A stretch of DNA of 15,577 bases from Oscillospiraceae bacterium. GTDB taxonomy: Bacteria; Bacillota; Clostridia; Oscillospirales; Oscillospiraceae. Below, piece after piece: positions 7,600-14,512 of this stretch. Below the pieces are notes generated by a model that saw only the letters and a list, made by a program, of their open reading frames with translations, was not told the origin of the DNA and searched no databases. Each line of letters begins with the position of its first letter. Position 1 is the stretch's first letter. Made by a program: the position numbers and the translations under genes. Where the stretch lies: assembly GCA_017557265.1 (NCBI GenBank), contig JAFZAM010000217.1, positions 1 to 15,577 of the forward strand, read 5' to 3'.

Positions 7600-7636
7600 A
7601 GAAAAAAGAAACGGCGCGGGACTTCTCCCGCGCCGT
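7599..7636 (-). terminator. Perfect stem-loop with T-rich tail on the minus strand
   Basis: ACGGCGCGGGA (7611-7621) pairs perfectly with TCCCGCGCCGT (7626-7636) around a CTTC loop. Read on the minus strand it is followed by a T-rich run (complement of 7600-7610), so it suits the convergent LVIVD gene. On the plus strand, after the acyltransferase stop, the stem is equally strong but no T-run follows. Confidence 0.7.
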
Positions 7637-7650
7637 TGATCTCATAATCG

Positions 7651-7780
7651 GCTTCCCCCTACGGGGGGAAGCTGGCAGCGAAGCTGACTGATGAGGGGCA
7701 TATCTCTCATTTCTACGCCGCTTTTTGCCCCTCATCCGGGTTCGCTTCGCTCACCCACCTCCCCCCCGTAGGGGGAAGGC
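7651..7780. repeat. MITE-like palindromic repeat, ~130 bp
   Basis: Two ~50-nt arms face each other (7651-7699 and 7728-7780) around a ~28-nt unpaired centre (7700-7727). Each arm has the same layout from the outside in: a CTTCCCCC...GGGGG hairpin, a short GC-rich piece containing AGCGAAGC or its equivalent, then GATGAGGGGC. The left outer hairpin is a perfect 9-bp stem (7651-7659 with 7664-7672). No reading frame lies inside. A related single arm occurs at 15485-15530. The layout fits a non-autonomous miniature element; no target duplication was identified. It lies between the convergent genes and supplies terminator-like stems. Confidence 0.7.
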
Positions 7781-7787
7781 TTTTTTT
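7758..7787 (+). terminator. Terminator formed by the right arm of the repeat, T7 tail
   Basis: CCT-C-CCCCC pairs with GGGGG-A-AGG (one mismatch) around a CGTA loop, followed by C and seven T. It would stop plus-strand transcription from the glycosyltransferase-acyltransferase pair just before it runs antisense into the LVIVD gene. Confidence 0.65.
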
Positions 7788-9150
7788 ATACCATCAACCT
7801 CAATATATACATCCCGTCGTGCCACGTGTCGATGTAGATATATCCGCGGTCGTCCACGACGCAGTCCTCGGTCGTGGCTATCATCGGGCCGGGCACGGGG
7901 ACCTTAAAGAGCAGCTTTTCGGGGTTCGGCGGGATGAAGTAGGCGAGCTCCTTGACGTAGTACGGGTCGGAGACGTCGTAGACGCGCAGGCCCGCGTGGA
8001 AATAGCAGCAGTAGACCCTGTCGGGGTCGTCCTGCAGCCACGGCTTTCCCATGGGCTCGTGGACGTTGTGCGGGCCGAAGGGGCCGGCGCAGCCGATGCC
8101 GCAGTCGTTGAAATTCGGCCACGGGAAGTCCGCCGGAACCTCCGGGTAGGGGAACTCCGCTATGAGCGTCGGGTCGGCCGGGTCGGAGACGTCTATCATG
8201 TGCCGGTTATTCAGCGGCTGGGCGCCGGAACGCTTTCCGGCGGCCATGATCTTCTCCTTCGTGAAGAAGGGGAAGCGCTCGCCCTCGTTGGTGAGCACGG
8301 CGAGGTCGCGCCCCGTCAGCGGCAGGAATGTGTGGCAGCGCGCGCCGCAGAGCTTGCCGGTAAACGGCGGCTGGACCTTCAGCTGCGATACGAGCTTCGG
8401 GCGCGTCGGGTCGGATATGTCGAGGATGACCGCGCCGCCGCCGAAATAGCCCATATAGAGCCGGTCGGGGTGCGAGGGATCGAGAGTGCAGGCGTGGCAC
8501 ATGGCCCAGTCCTTCTCCGCGTCGTGCCCGACGGGATAGGTCCCCTCTATCATGCCGTCCTTGAACTGCTCGGGCATCCACCAGCGCCCCGCCTCGAAGG
8601 GCCGCTCGGGGTCGGAGATGTCGAGAATGCGGACGATGAAGCCGACGAAGCCCGGGCACTCGGCGGGCATATAGACGTACCTGCCGCCGTTGTATGCGAA
8701 GCGGTGCACGCCCATGCCGTTGGGCACGCCCGTCCTCCACGTCGAGAGCAGGCGCGGATGCACGGGATCCGTCGCTATGTCGTATATCTGCAGGCCGTCG
8801 AGAGCCGGGTCGCCGGGGTTTATCCCGTGCAGGAAGGGGACGCCGCCGCCGAGGGCGACGATGAGCTTCCCGTCGGCGACCTGGATCTTCGGCGTGGACT
8901 GCGCGAAATAGACCTCGGGGTCGCTGACGTAGACGCAGCCGACGACCTCGGGGCGCGCGGGGTCGGTCACGTCGAGGATGTTGACGCCCGCGCCCTTGAA
9001 CGAGCCGCAGTACATGTAGTACTTCTCGCCCGTCTTGTAAAGCGCCATCTGGAAGGCGTTGACGCCGTTTAAGCCGGAAAAGCCGACGACCTCCAGATTC
9101 TTTATATAGCCCTTGTTGTTCTCGCTCTTTGCGTAAAAGGGTGTCGCCAT
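7786..9150 (-). CDS. LVIVD-repeat beta-propeller protein
   Basis: A 454-residue protein built from about six copies of the LVIVD-type blade motif: NILDVTDPARPEVVG (57-71), LQIYDIATDP (120-129), VRILDISDPERP (173-184), AVILDISDPTRP (240-251), HMIDVSDPADP (317-327) and LRVYDVSDPYYV (388-399). There is no signal peptide or membrane helix, so it should be cytoplasmic. Histidines stand at corresponding points before several blades: VHR (149), CHACTLDP (219), CHTF (273), HNVHEP (361, 364), FHAGL (385) and TWHDG (444). By analogy with selenium-binding-protein-type propellers, this could be a metal site in the central channel; that is inference. The ATG has GGGAGGGAAGG just upstream and lies 15 nt after the flavoprotein gene, so it is the last gene of the minus-strand block. 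The function is unknown. Confidence 0.85.
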   Translation of the reverse strand: MATPFYAKSENNKGYIKNLEVVGFSGLNGVNAFQMALYKTGEKYYMYCGSFKGAGVNILDVTDPARPEVVGCVYVSDPEVYFAQSTPKIQVADGKLIVALGGGVPFLHGINPGDPALDGLQIYDIATDPVHPRLLSTWRTGVPNGMGVHRFAYNGGRYVYMPAECPGFVGFIVRILDISDPERPFEAGRWWMPEQFKDGMIEGTYPVGHDAEKDWAMCHACTLDPSHPDRLYMGYFGGGAVILDISDPTRPKLVSQLKVQPPFTGKLCGARCHTFLPLTGRDLAVLTNEGERFPFFTKEKIMAAGKRSGAQPLNNRHMIDVSDPADPTLIAEFPYPEVPADFPWPNFNDCGIGCAGPFGPHNVHEPMGKPWLQDDPDRVYCCYFHAGLRVYDVSDPYYVKELAYFIPPNPEKLLFKVPVPGPMIATTEDCVVDDRGYIYIDTWHDGMYILRLMV

Positions 9151-9165
9151 GTCCTTCCCTCCCGC

Positions 9166-10128
9166 TCAGGGCTTGCTCGGCGCGATGAAGTCGCGGTATT
9201 TGAGTTTCCTCGCCTTGGCCTCGTCGGTCGCCATGAGCTCGCGGGCCTCGCCCTCGTTGCGCATGATGTCGTCGCCGTGGATGAACTTGCCGGAGATGGA
9301 GTCGTGCGCGTGGGGTATCCACTTCTCCGCGTCGAACTCGAAGAAGTATCTGCCGTCCTCGTACTTCATGACGCCCTCGGTGCCGCAGGTGCAGCATATG
9401 GCGTTGCCGTTTTCCTCAAGATAGAAGTTCTTGCCGTGGCAGTAGGGGCAGACGCCCGCGGGGCCTCTGTAGTCCTCGTTTATGATGCCGTGGCCGGGAA
9501 CGAACGTCCCGTCGGCTATCTTCTTTGCCGCTGCGGCGAGGTCGAGCCCTATCTGATGCGCCTTGGCGATAGCCTCGTCGTTCATGAGTATCGAGAGCGA
9601 CCATGAGAAGAGCTGATTGTCGATGACGGTCCACTTCGGCGTCAGCGCGAGGGAGGCGAAGTCGCACTGGATGCGGGTCGCCCAGTCGGAGCCGCCTATG
9701 CCCATGAAGGAGATGACCTTTTCCTTCAGGCAGCGCGGGTCGATGGGCTTGCCGCCGTTTTCCTCGGCTATCTTTTGGGCTATCATGAGGTTGCCGCGGT
9801 CCATGCGGGGGCCGAAGCGGTCCATGAGCGTATGGTGGATGCCGGGGCCGCACTGCTCGAATATCGGCGCGGCGTAGACGATGCCGTCCGCGTCGAGCAT
9901 CTTGTCTATGAGCCACTGCATGTCGTCCTTGAGGACGCAGGCGTTGCCGCGGCCGGAGAAGAGGCCCATGACGCAGGCCTTGCAGCCGGTGCAGTGCTTG
10001 ATGTCGAGCTTGGTGATGTTGATGAATTCTATCTCCGCGCCGGCCTCCTTGGCGGCCATGAGCGCCTCCTTGCAGAGGGAGTCGTTGGCGCCGTTGAGGG
10101 TCCCGGCGGAAAGTCCGAGTATTTTCAT
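9166..10128 (-). CDS. Iron-sulfur-flavoprotein-like NAD(P)H:FMN reductase with C-terminal zinc ribbon
   Basis: A 320-residue protein with a flavodoxin-like FMN-binding fold at ~1-200, starting MKILGLSAGTLNGANDSLC. The loop after the second strand carries HCTGCKAC (C46, C49, C52) and a fourth Cys at C64, resembling the CX2CX2CXnC ligand set for the [4Fe-4S] cluster in archaeal iron-sulfur flavoproteins, but with 11 residues before the last Cys instead of the 4-7 of that group. DGIVYAAPIFEQ (81-92) and the DR (103-104) of MDRFGPRM are family landmarks. The C-terminal part adds CPYC (227-230) and CCTC (245-248), a zinc-ribbon or rubredoxin-like knuckle pair. A soluble electron-transfer or reductase role is likely. 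GGAGG lies 7 nt before the ATG; the gene starts 18 nt after the EthD-like gene. The substrate is unknown. Confidence 0.82.
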   Translation of the reverse strand: MKILGLSAGTLNGANDSLCKEALMAAKEAGAEIEFINITKLDIKHCTGCKACVMGLFSGRGNACVLKDDMQWLIDKMLDADGIVYAAPIFEQCGPGIHHTLMDRFGPRMDRGNLMIAQKIAEENGGKPIDPRCLKEKVISFMGIGGSDWATRIQCDFASLALTPKWTVIDNQLFSWSLSILMNDEAIAKAHQIGLDLAAAAKKIADGTFVPGHGIINEDYRGPAGVCPYCHGKNFYLEENGNAICCTCGTEGVMKYEDGRYFFEFDAEKWIPHAHDSISGKFIHGDDIMRNEGEARELMATDEAKARKLKYRDFIAPSKP

Positions 10129-10146
10129 TATTCTACCTCCTGCGGC

Positions 10147-10977
10147 TCACCGCATCGTAATATAGCCGCGGTACTGCGAGAGATTGTCGCTCGCGGCCAT
10201 GTCGGGCAGGAACATGCCGACTATATTGAAATTGGCTTTGAGGAAGGGGAAGCGCTCCTCCTGCGCCCATTCGGGCTTTTCGAGCGTCTCCGCGGCGGCG
10301 ACGGCGGTCTGCCACTCCTCGGGCCCGTCGAACCAGAGCTCGACGAGGCGGTGGAACGCGCAGCCCACGACGTCGCGGTATATTTTCGAGGATACGAAGC
10401 GGTTGACCTCGGGGCGCTCGGTGAAAAACGGTACGAAGACCTCGCGGAACCACTTTTCCCCCGCGGCCTCGTCCGGCCATTCGACGACGAACTGCCAGCG
10501 GTAGTTCGGGCCGTCGTCGAGGGTGCGGCCCGCGCCCTTGAAGTCCTCCTCCCAGTTTATCGGGACGTGGGCGAAGACGAAGGGCGGCATGGCCCCGCCG
10601 CCGGAGGCGCGGTGGGTATCCCCGTCCATGTTCGCCTCGCGGGAGAGGTCCGTCCCGTCGTCGGGTATCATGCCCTGCCAGCGCAGCACCTCGACGGGCA
10701 TGCGCTCAGTGAAGGCGTTGACGCTCATCTCGGGCGTCATCTCGTTTAAGAGCCAGTAGTGCTCGGTCATCTGCATCCTGCGCGTGCCGAACCACTCGCC
10801 TCCGGGCGGGGTCGGGAGCGCGTTATAAAAGGCGTACTTCGTGACGTAGGGCCCGAACTTGCTTATCGAGTCGGGCACGTGCATCGCGTAGAGCCAGTGG
10901 AGCAGCCTGTGGCGGTACTCCTCGCGGACGCAGTCGACGTAGATTATGCTGCGCATGGGGCGAAATTCAAATGCCAT
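10147..10977 (-). CDS. EthD-like tandem ferredoxin-fold (dimeric alpha/beta barrel) protein
   Basis: A 276-residue protein in which two related halves can be seen. The N-terminal half (~8-100) has RSIIYVDC then LHWLYAMHVPDSISKFGPYVTKY; the C-terminal half (~158-256) has WQFVVEWPDE then FVPFFTERPEVNRFVSSKIY. Both follow the EthD / dimeric-barrel pattern: a first strand, a helix with a ...VPdsi/f..-type turn, then a strand containing the partner's active-site wall. Such proteins act in breakdown or isomerisation of aromatic and polyketide compounds, or as helper proteins of oxygenases. No catalytic residue can be assigned, and the identification rests on pattern rather than a strong signature. 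GGAGG lies 10 nt before the ATG. It heads the three-gene run EthD-like, flavoprotein and LVIVD propeller, following the transporter gene. Confidence 0.6.
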   Translation of the reverse strand: MAFEFRPMRSIIYVDCVREEYRHRLLHWLYAMHVPDSISKFGPYVTKYAFYNALPTPPGGEWFGTRRMQMTEHYWLLNEMTPEMSVNAFTERMPVEVLRWQGMIPDDGTDLSREANMDGDTHRASGGGAMPPFVFAHVPINWEEDFKGAGRTLDDGPNYRWQFVVEWPDEAAGEKWFREVFVPFFTERPEVNRFVSSKIYRDVVGCAFHRLVELWFDGPEEWQTAVAAAETLEKPEWAQEERFPFLKANFNIVGMFLPDMAASDNLSQYRGYITMR

Positions 10978-11000
10978 GGTATATCAGCCTCCGTCCGGAT

Positions 11001-11038
11001 AAAAAGCGCCGGGAAAGCGCGAGCGCGCTTCCCCGGCG
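11001..11038 (-). terminator. Terminator hairpin between transporter and EthD-like genes
   Basis: CGCCGGG (11007-11013) pairs with CCCGGCG (11032-11038), and AAGCGC (11015-11020) with GCGCTT (11025-11030), with one mismatch and a 4-nt loop. On the minus strand a C and TTTTT (11005-11001) follow. It ends only 23 nt before the EthD-like ATG, too close to leave room for a separate promoter, so it probably weakens rather than blocks read-through. A second GC-rich stem lies at about 11057-11077. Confidence 0.75.
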
Positions 11039-11087
11039 ATCGTTTTTGCTCTGTCGCGCCCGTGCGGGGACGGCGCGGCGGGAGTTA

Positions 11088-12446
11088 TTACTTTCTGCCG
11101 ACGAGGGCGTCGTCGAGCGGCTTGCCGGCCGCGGCGCGGTACTTGTCGTCGGTCTTCTTGACGTTGGAGGGCTTGAACAGGAGGATGAGGATGACGCTGA
11201 CGACGCCGGCTATCGCGACGAAGACGAAGGGGCCGGTGACGTCGGGGATGCCCCTGCCGAAGAGCATGGTCGCGACGATCATCGGGCCGAAGGCGGACAG
11301 CAGGCTCGCCACGGGGTTGACGCGCGCGAAGACGCTCGGGAAGTCCTCATAGCGCCAGTACTGGACGGCGCCGGAGACGGTGAAGTTCGAGGAGGCGCCC
11401 ATGAACACGGCCAGGCACGCCAGCGCGATGAGCAGCGGCGGCAGGGCGTGGGTCTTGGCGCCGATGACGCCGAAGACGCCGGAGATGACCATGAGTATCG
11501 TTGCGATGAGTATGGCGCGCTTGGTGCCGAGCTTGGTATCGAGGACGCCGAGCAGCCAGCTGCCTATGCAGGCGACGATGCAGACGCCGAGCATGATCAT
11601 GCCGAATTCCTTCGTATCCGAGCCGAAGCCGAAGGTGCCGAGGACGGTGGTCGTCTGGCTCATCATGCCGATGGAGGTCATCAGCAGGAAGCCCATGGGC
11701 AGGGTCAGCGTCCAGAACGAGCCGGTGCCGAGCGTGTGGCCGAGGGTCCAGACGGTGGTCCTCTTGTTCTCTATCTCCTCCTCCATCATGGCCTTGGCCA
11801 TCTCGGGAGTGAAGGAGCGGTCGTTATCGCGGAAGCAGCCGCACTGCTCCGGATAATCCTTGACGAATATCGCGCCGATGAGCAGGCCGACTATGCCGAC
11901 TATGAGGTACGGCAGGAAGGCTCCGGCGACGTTGGGCCTGTGCAGCGTGGCCATCGTGGAGAAGACGGCGGTCGCGAAGGGCGAGAGCAGCGCGTTGCCT
12001 ATGGGGAAGGCGAACGTGACTATGCCCATGACGGTGCCCTTCCTGCGGGGGAACCACTGGCCGATGAGGATGCCGATGGTGAACGTGCACCAGACGGTGA
12101 CGATGAAGCTCTCAAGGAAGTAGGCGACGAACCAGAGCGTGCCCGGCTGGATGAGCATGACGCCCAGCGCGAAGACGAGCGACACTATGCCGAGTATGAT
12201 GCCGAGTACCTTGATGTTCTTGACCTTGTTGATGTTTGCCGAGAGGATGAGCTGCGTGCCGATGCCGAGGACCTGCGCTATCGTATACAGCGTGGCCACC
12301 AGCTGCGGGTTCTGCGGGCTGTACATCTCCGACAGCGCGTTCATGGGCCAGTTGGTGAAGGCCACGAACACGATGTAGGCCGTGAACTGATACAGGATCA
12401 GCATCCAGCCGCGGAAGCCGAAGTTTATGCTTTTCTTCTGCTGCAT
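11088..12446 (-). CDS. MFS transporter, oxalate/formate-antiporter (OFA)-like
   Basis: A 452-residue, 12-helix major facilitator of the OFA type, whose members exchange or import small organic anions. Typical OFA markers are the N-terminal FRGWMLI, a long first helix, and WFPRRKGTVMG (131-141) in the loop between helices 4 and 5; DTKLGTKR matches the second-half motif A between helices 8 and 9. A hydrophilic central loop (~197-232) joins the two halves. Specificity cannot be read from sequence. The start is ATG 12446 with GGGGAAA 7 nt upstream; the frame stays open for 21 more codons upstream but that stretch holds the leader and promoter. It is the first gene of the block that continues with the EthD-like, flavoprotein and propeller genes, so it probably imports their substrate or exports the product. 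Confidence 0.88.
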   Translation of the reverse strand: MQQKKSINFGFRGWMLILYQFTAYIVFVAFTNWPMNALSEMYSPQNPQLVATLYTIAQVLGIGTQLILSANINKVKNIKVLGIILGIVSLVFALGVMLIQPGTLWFVAYFLESFIVTVWCTFTIGILIGQWFPRRKGTVMGIVTFAFPIGNALLSPFATAVFSTMATLHRPNVAGAFLPYLIVGIVGLLIGAIFVKDYPEQCGCFRDNDRSFTPEMAKAMMEEEIENKRTTVWTLGHTLGTGSFWTLTLPMGFLLMTSIGMMSQTTTVLGTFGFGSDTKEFGMIMLGVCIVACIGSWLLGVLDTKLGTKRAILIATILMVISGVFGVIGAKTHALPPLLIALACLAVFMGASSNFTVSGAVQYWRYEDFPSVFARVNPVASLLSAFGPMIVATMLFGRGIPDVTGPFVFVAIAGVVSVILILLFKPSNVKKTDDKYRAAAGKPLDDALVGRK

Positions 12447-12499
12447 GAGGTTTCCCCTTTCTTTATTCGACCGCCTTAGCGTATCGTTCCTTATTTCAT

Positions 12500-12528
12500 A
12501 TAATAGCATGAAAAAGGCCGGAGCGCAA
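12500..12528 (-). promoter_or_regulatory. Candidate promoter for the transporter gene
   Basis: On the minus strand TTGCGC (complement of 12523-12528) and TATTAT (complement of 12500-12505) are 17 nt apart, about 53 nt before the transporter ATG. The -35 half lies within the preceding terminator stem and matches the consensus only partly, so this is a moderate call. Confidence 0.4.
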
Positions 12529-12547
12529 CGGCTTCGTCCCGCTCCGG
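12511..12547 (-). terminator. Terminator after the MerR/lipoprotein/hydrolase operon
   Basis: CCGGAGCG (12518-12525) pairs with CGCTCCGG (12540-12547) around a 14-nt loop, followed on the minus strand by TTTTT (complement of 12511-12515). It begins 12 nt after the hydrolase stop codon. Confidence 0.85.
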
Positions 12548-12558
12548 TCTCCTGTTTG

Positions 12559-13455
12559 TCAAAGATGCTTTTCGATGAAGCTCACGGTGTTGGCGTAGGC
12601 CTCCATGCGGTTTATCTCGTTGTAAATTTCGTGCCGCGCGCCGGGGTAGACGATGAGCGCGACGTCCTTCATGCCGAGGTCCTTATACTGCTTTTCCAGC
12701 GCGTAGAGCCCCTTACCGCAGTCGCTCACGGGGTCCTTAGACCCGCCGTGGATGAGGACGGGGAGGGACTTGTCTATCTTCCCCAGCTCGGAGGGCCTGG
12801 CCATGACTGCGAAGCAGCCCGCCATCTCGCGGAAAAACGACTTCGAGCAGACGAAGCCGCAGAGCGGGTCTTCGATGTACTTGGCGTTCGAGGCGTCGTC
12901 GCGGCTGAGCCAGTCGAACTCCGTCTTCGGGCTCTCGACGGCGGCGTTGTACTTGCCGAAGGAGAGCTTGTTCATGAAGGGCGATGGCGCGGAGACGTCC
13001 TTGGCGAAGGCGCAGACGAGGCCCGCGACGGTCTTCGCCGACTTCATGATCGGCGTCGCGGCGCTCGAGCCGGAGAGGATGAGGCCCTTTATCCCGCCGA
13101 AGCGCTCGATATAGAGCTGCGCGAGGAACGAGCCCATCGAGTGCCCGAGCAGGAAGACGGGCTTTCCCGTCTCCTCCCCCGCGAGCGCGACGAGCTCGGA
13201 GAGGTTCGAGACGCACTTGTCGAAATCGCCCCTGTCCATGTGGCCGGGCTTTTCGGCGTACTTGCCGTGGCCTATCTGATACACCGCGTAGACGCTCATG
13301 CCGCGCGAGACGAGGAATTCCGCGAGGTCGGCGTAGCGCTCGGGGTGCTCGGCCATGCCGTGGCTTATGACGACGGCGCAGCGCGGCACCTCCGCCTCCC
13401 ACGCGAGGTAGTGCACGGCGTCGCCGGTCTTGTTGGTGAAAACAGCGTCCTTCAT
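12559..13455 (-). CDS. Monoacylglycerol-lipase-like alpha/beta hydrolase
   Basis: A 298-residue serine hydrolase of the Hydrolase_4 (monoacylglycerol / lysophospholipase) group, which cleaves ester bonds of acylglycerols or similar lipids. The triad is visible: nucleophile S106 in GHSMGS, acid D241 in GSKDPVS, and H275 in ARHEIYNE. The oxyanion-hole segment ISHGMAEHPERY (30-41) is the usual HGMxEHxxRY form for this group. There is no signal peptide, so it acts in the cytoplasm on lipids or imported esters. GGTGGAG directly precedes the ATG, which lies 9 nt after the lipoprotein gene, so both are one operon. It is the last gene before the terminator at 12511-12547. Confidence 0.92.
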   Translation of the reverse strand: MKDAVFTNKTGDAVHYLAWEAEVPRCAVVISHGMAEHPERYADLAEFLVSRGMSVYAVYQIGHGKYAEKPGHMDRGDFDKCVSNLSELVALAGEETGKPVFLLGHSMGSFLAQLYIERFGGIKGLILSGSSAATPIMKSAKTVAGLVCAFAKDVSAPSPFMNKLSFGKYNAAVESPKTEFDWLSRDDASNAKYIEDPLCGFVCSKSFFREMAGCFAVMARPSELGKIDKSLPVLIHGGSKDPVSDCGKGLYALEKQYKDLGMKDVALIVYPGARHEIYNEINRMEAYANTVSFIEKHL

Positions 13456-13464
13456 GGCTCCACC

Positions 13465-14493
13465 TCAGTCGTAGTTGTTGAAATAGGTCTCCGTCTCGCG
13501 GATATATTCGTCGGGCTGGTCGCCGTTCCCGTCGAGCCGGAACTCGCCCTCGTAAAGGACGAGCACGTGCTCGTTGAGCATGTAGACGAAGTGGTCGCGG
13601 AACTTGTAGTCCGGGCCGATGAGGCGCAGATGCCAGCCTATCTCGCTCCACTCGCCGAACGGCTCGTCTATGTACCAGACGTCCATATCGGGCAGCTCCA
13701 TGTCGGAGTAGTACCCCGTGTCGACCCAGCTTATGCTCGCGCGCAGGTCGTCCGCCGTCCCGGAGAACGTAATGGTCGAGCCGTCGTCGACGTAGTGATA
13801 GTAGTCGTCGTTCGGGGACTTCTGCATGTGGATATGCCAGACGCGGCCGAGCAGGTCCTCCGGCGTCGGCTTGAGGTCCTCCGCCGTTTTGCCGGAGCCC
13901 TCGCGGACGTACCACGTGCGGCTCGTCCCGGGCCCGCCGTCTATCGTGAAGTACGACGTCACGACGAGGATATCGCCGTCCATATACGCGAGGTAGTCCG
14001 TCCTGCCGCGCTCGTCGTCGTCCGCGCCGAAATAGGCGCAGTATATCTCGGGGTTTTCCCCCTCGTCGAAGAAGACCGGCATGAGCGGCGAGACGTAAAA
14101 GAGGTCCTCTTTGCCGTTTTCGTCGTACCAGCCGTACTCGTAGAGGCAGACGATGTCGCCGTCGTCCAGCTGAGAGAAGGTCATCCTGTGGATGTTGGAG
14201 GTATAGTCGACGTAGCCTATATCGCCCTCGGCCTCGTACTTGACCTGCAGCCACGTCCCCATGATCGCGTGCATGAGCTCCAGGCGGGCATAGTCGGGCT
14301 CCGGCTCGTCGGTCGGCTCCGGGGTCGGCTCGGGCGAGGGCTCGGCCGTGGGTTCGGCGGTCGGTTCGACGGTAGGCTCGACCGTCGGCGCGACTGTCGG
14401 TTCGGTCGTCGGCCCGGGCTTAAGCGAAACGGTGCACGCCGCGAGCGAGAAGACGAGCGCGGCGGCGCAGACGACGCAGAGAAGCTTTTTCAT
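13465..14493 (-). CDS. Lipoprotein with Pro/Thr/Glu repeat linker and two similar beta-rich halves
   Basis: A 342-residue predicted lipoprotein. A type II signal peptide (KK at 2-3, hydrophobic 4-19) ends in the lipobox LAAC with C20 as the lipidated residue, so it is anchored outside on the cell membrane. A low-complexity linker of TVEPTAEPT-type repeats (~28-66) follows. The folded part seems to contain two related units: LMHAIMGTWLQVKYEAE...HRMTFSQ (73-108) and LLGRVWHIHMQKS...STITFSG (214-245), each a GTW/GRVW strand, an acidic loop, then a TFS strand, recalling lipocalin-like sheet proteins. It is rich in Tyr and Asp. ATG 14493 has GGAGG 8 nt upstream; an ATG 9 codons upstream is in frame but would give a non-standard signal. 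The function is unknown; it may bind the hydrolase's lipid substrate. Confidence 0.75.
   Translation of the reverse strand: MKKLLCVVCAAALVFSLAACTVSLKPGPTTEPTVAPTVEPTVEPTAEPTAEPSPEPTPEPTDEPEPDYARLELMHAIMGTWLQVKYEAEGDIGYVDYTSNIHRMTFSQLDDGDIVCLYEYGWYDENGKEDLFYVSPLMPVFFDEGENPEIYCAYFGADDDERGRTDYLAYMDGDILVVTSYFTIDGGPGTSRTWYVREGSGKTAEDLKPTPEDLLGRVWHIHMQKSPNDDYYHYVDDGSTITFSGTADDLRASISWVDTGYYSDMELPDMDVWYIDEPFGEWSEIGWHLRLIGPDYKFRDHFVYMLNEHVLVLYEGEFRLDGNGDQPDEYIRETETYFNNYD
14296..14412 (-). repeat. Tandem Thr-Val/Ala-Glu-Pro coding repeats in the lipoprotein
   Basis: About nine imperfect 12-nt units encode TVEP/TAEP/TPEP-type tetrapeptides and form the linker between the lipidated Cys and the globular part. 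Tetrapeptide number could vary by slippage between strains. Confidence 0.7.
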
Positions 14494-14512
14494 GGAGATC
14501 GCCTCCGGCATT

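Noticed and set aside
7651..7780. A CRISPR array or riboswitch in the repeat-rich gap.
   Set aside because: There are only two inverted, not direct, arms and no regular spacers; no conserved riboswitch core was recognised, and the gap lies between two gene ends.
12491..12505. A TTAT-N5-ATAA motif near the transporter promoter as a second MerR operator.
   Set aside because: The half-sites are only 4 nt of A/T and do not match the 7+7 dyad at 15371-15393 closely enough.
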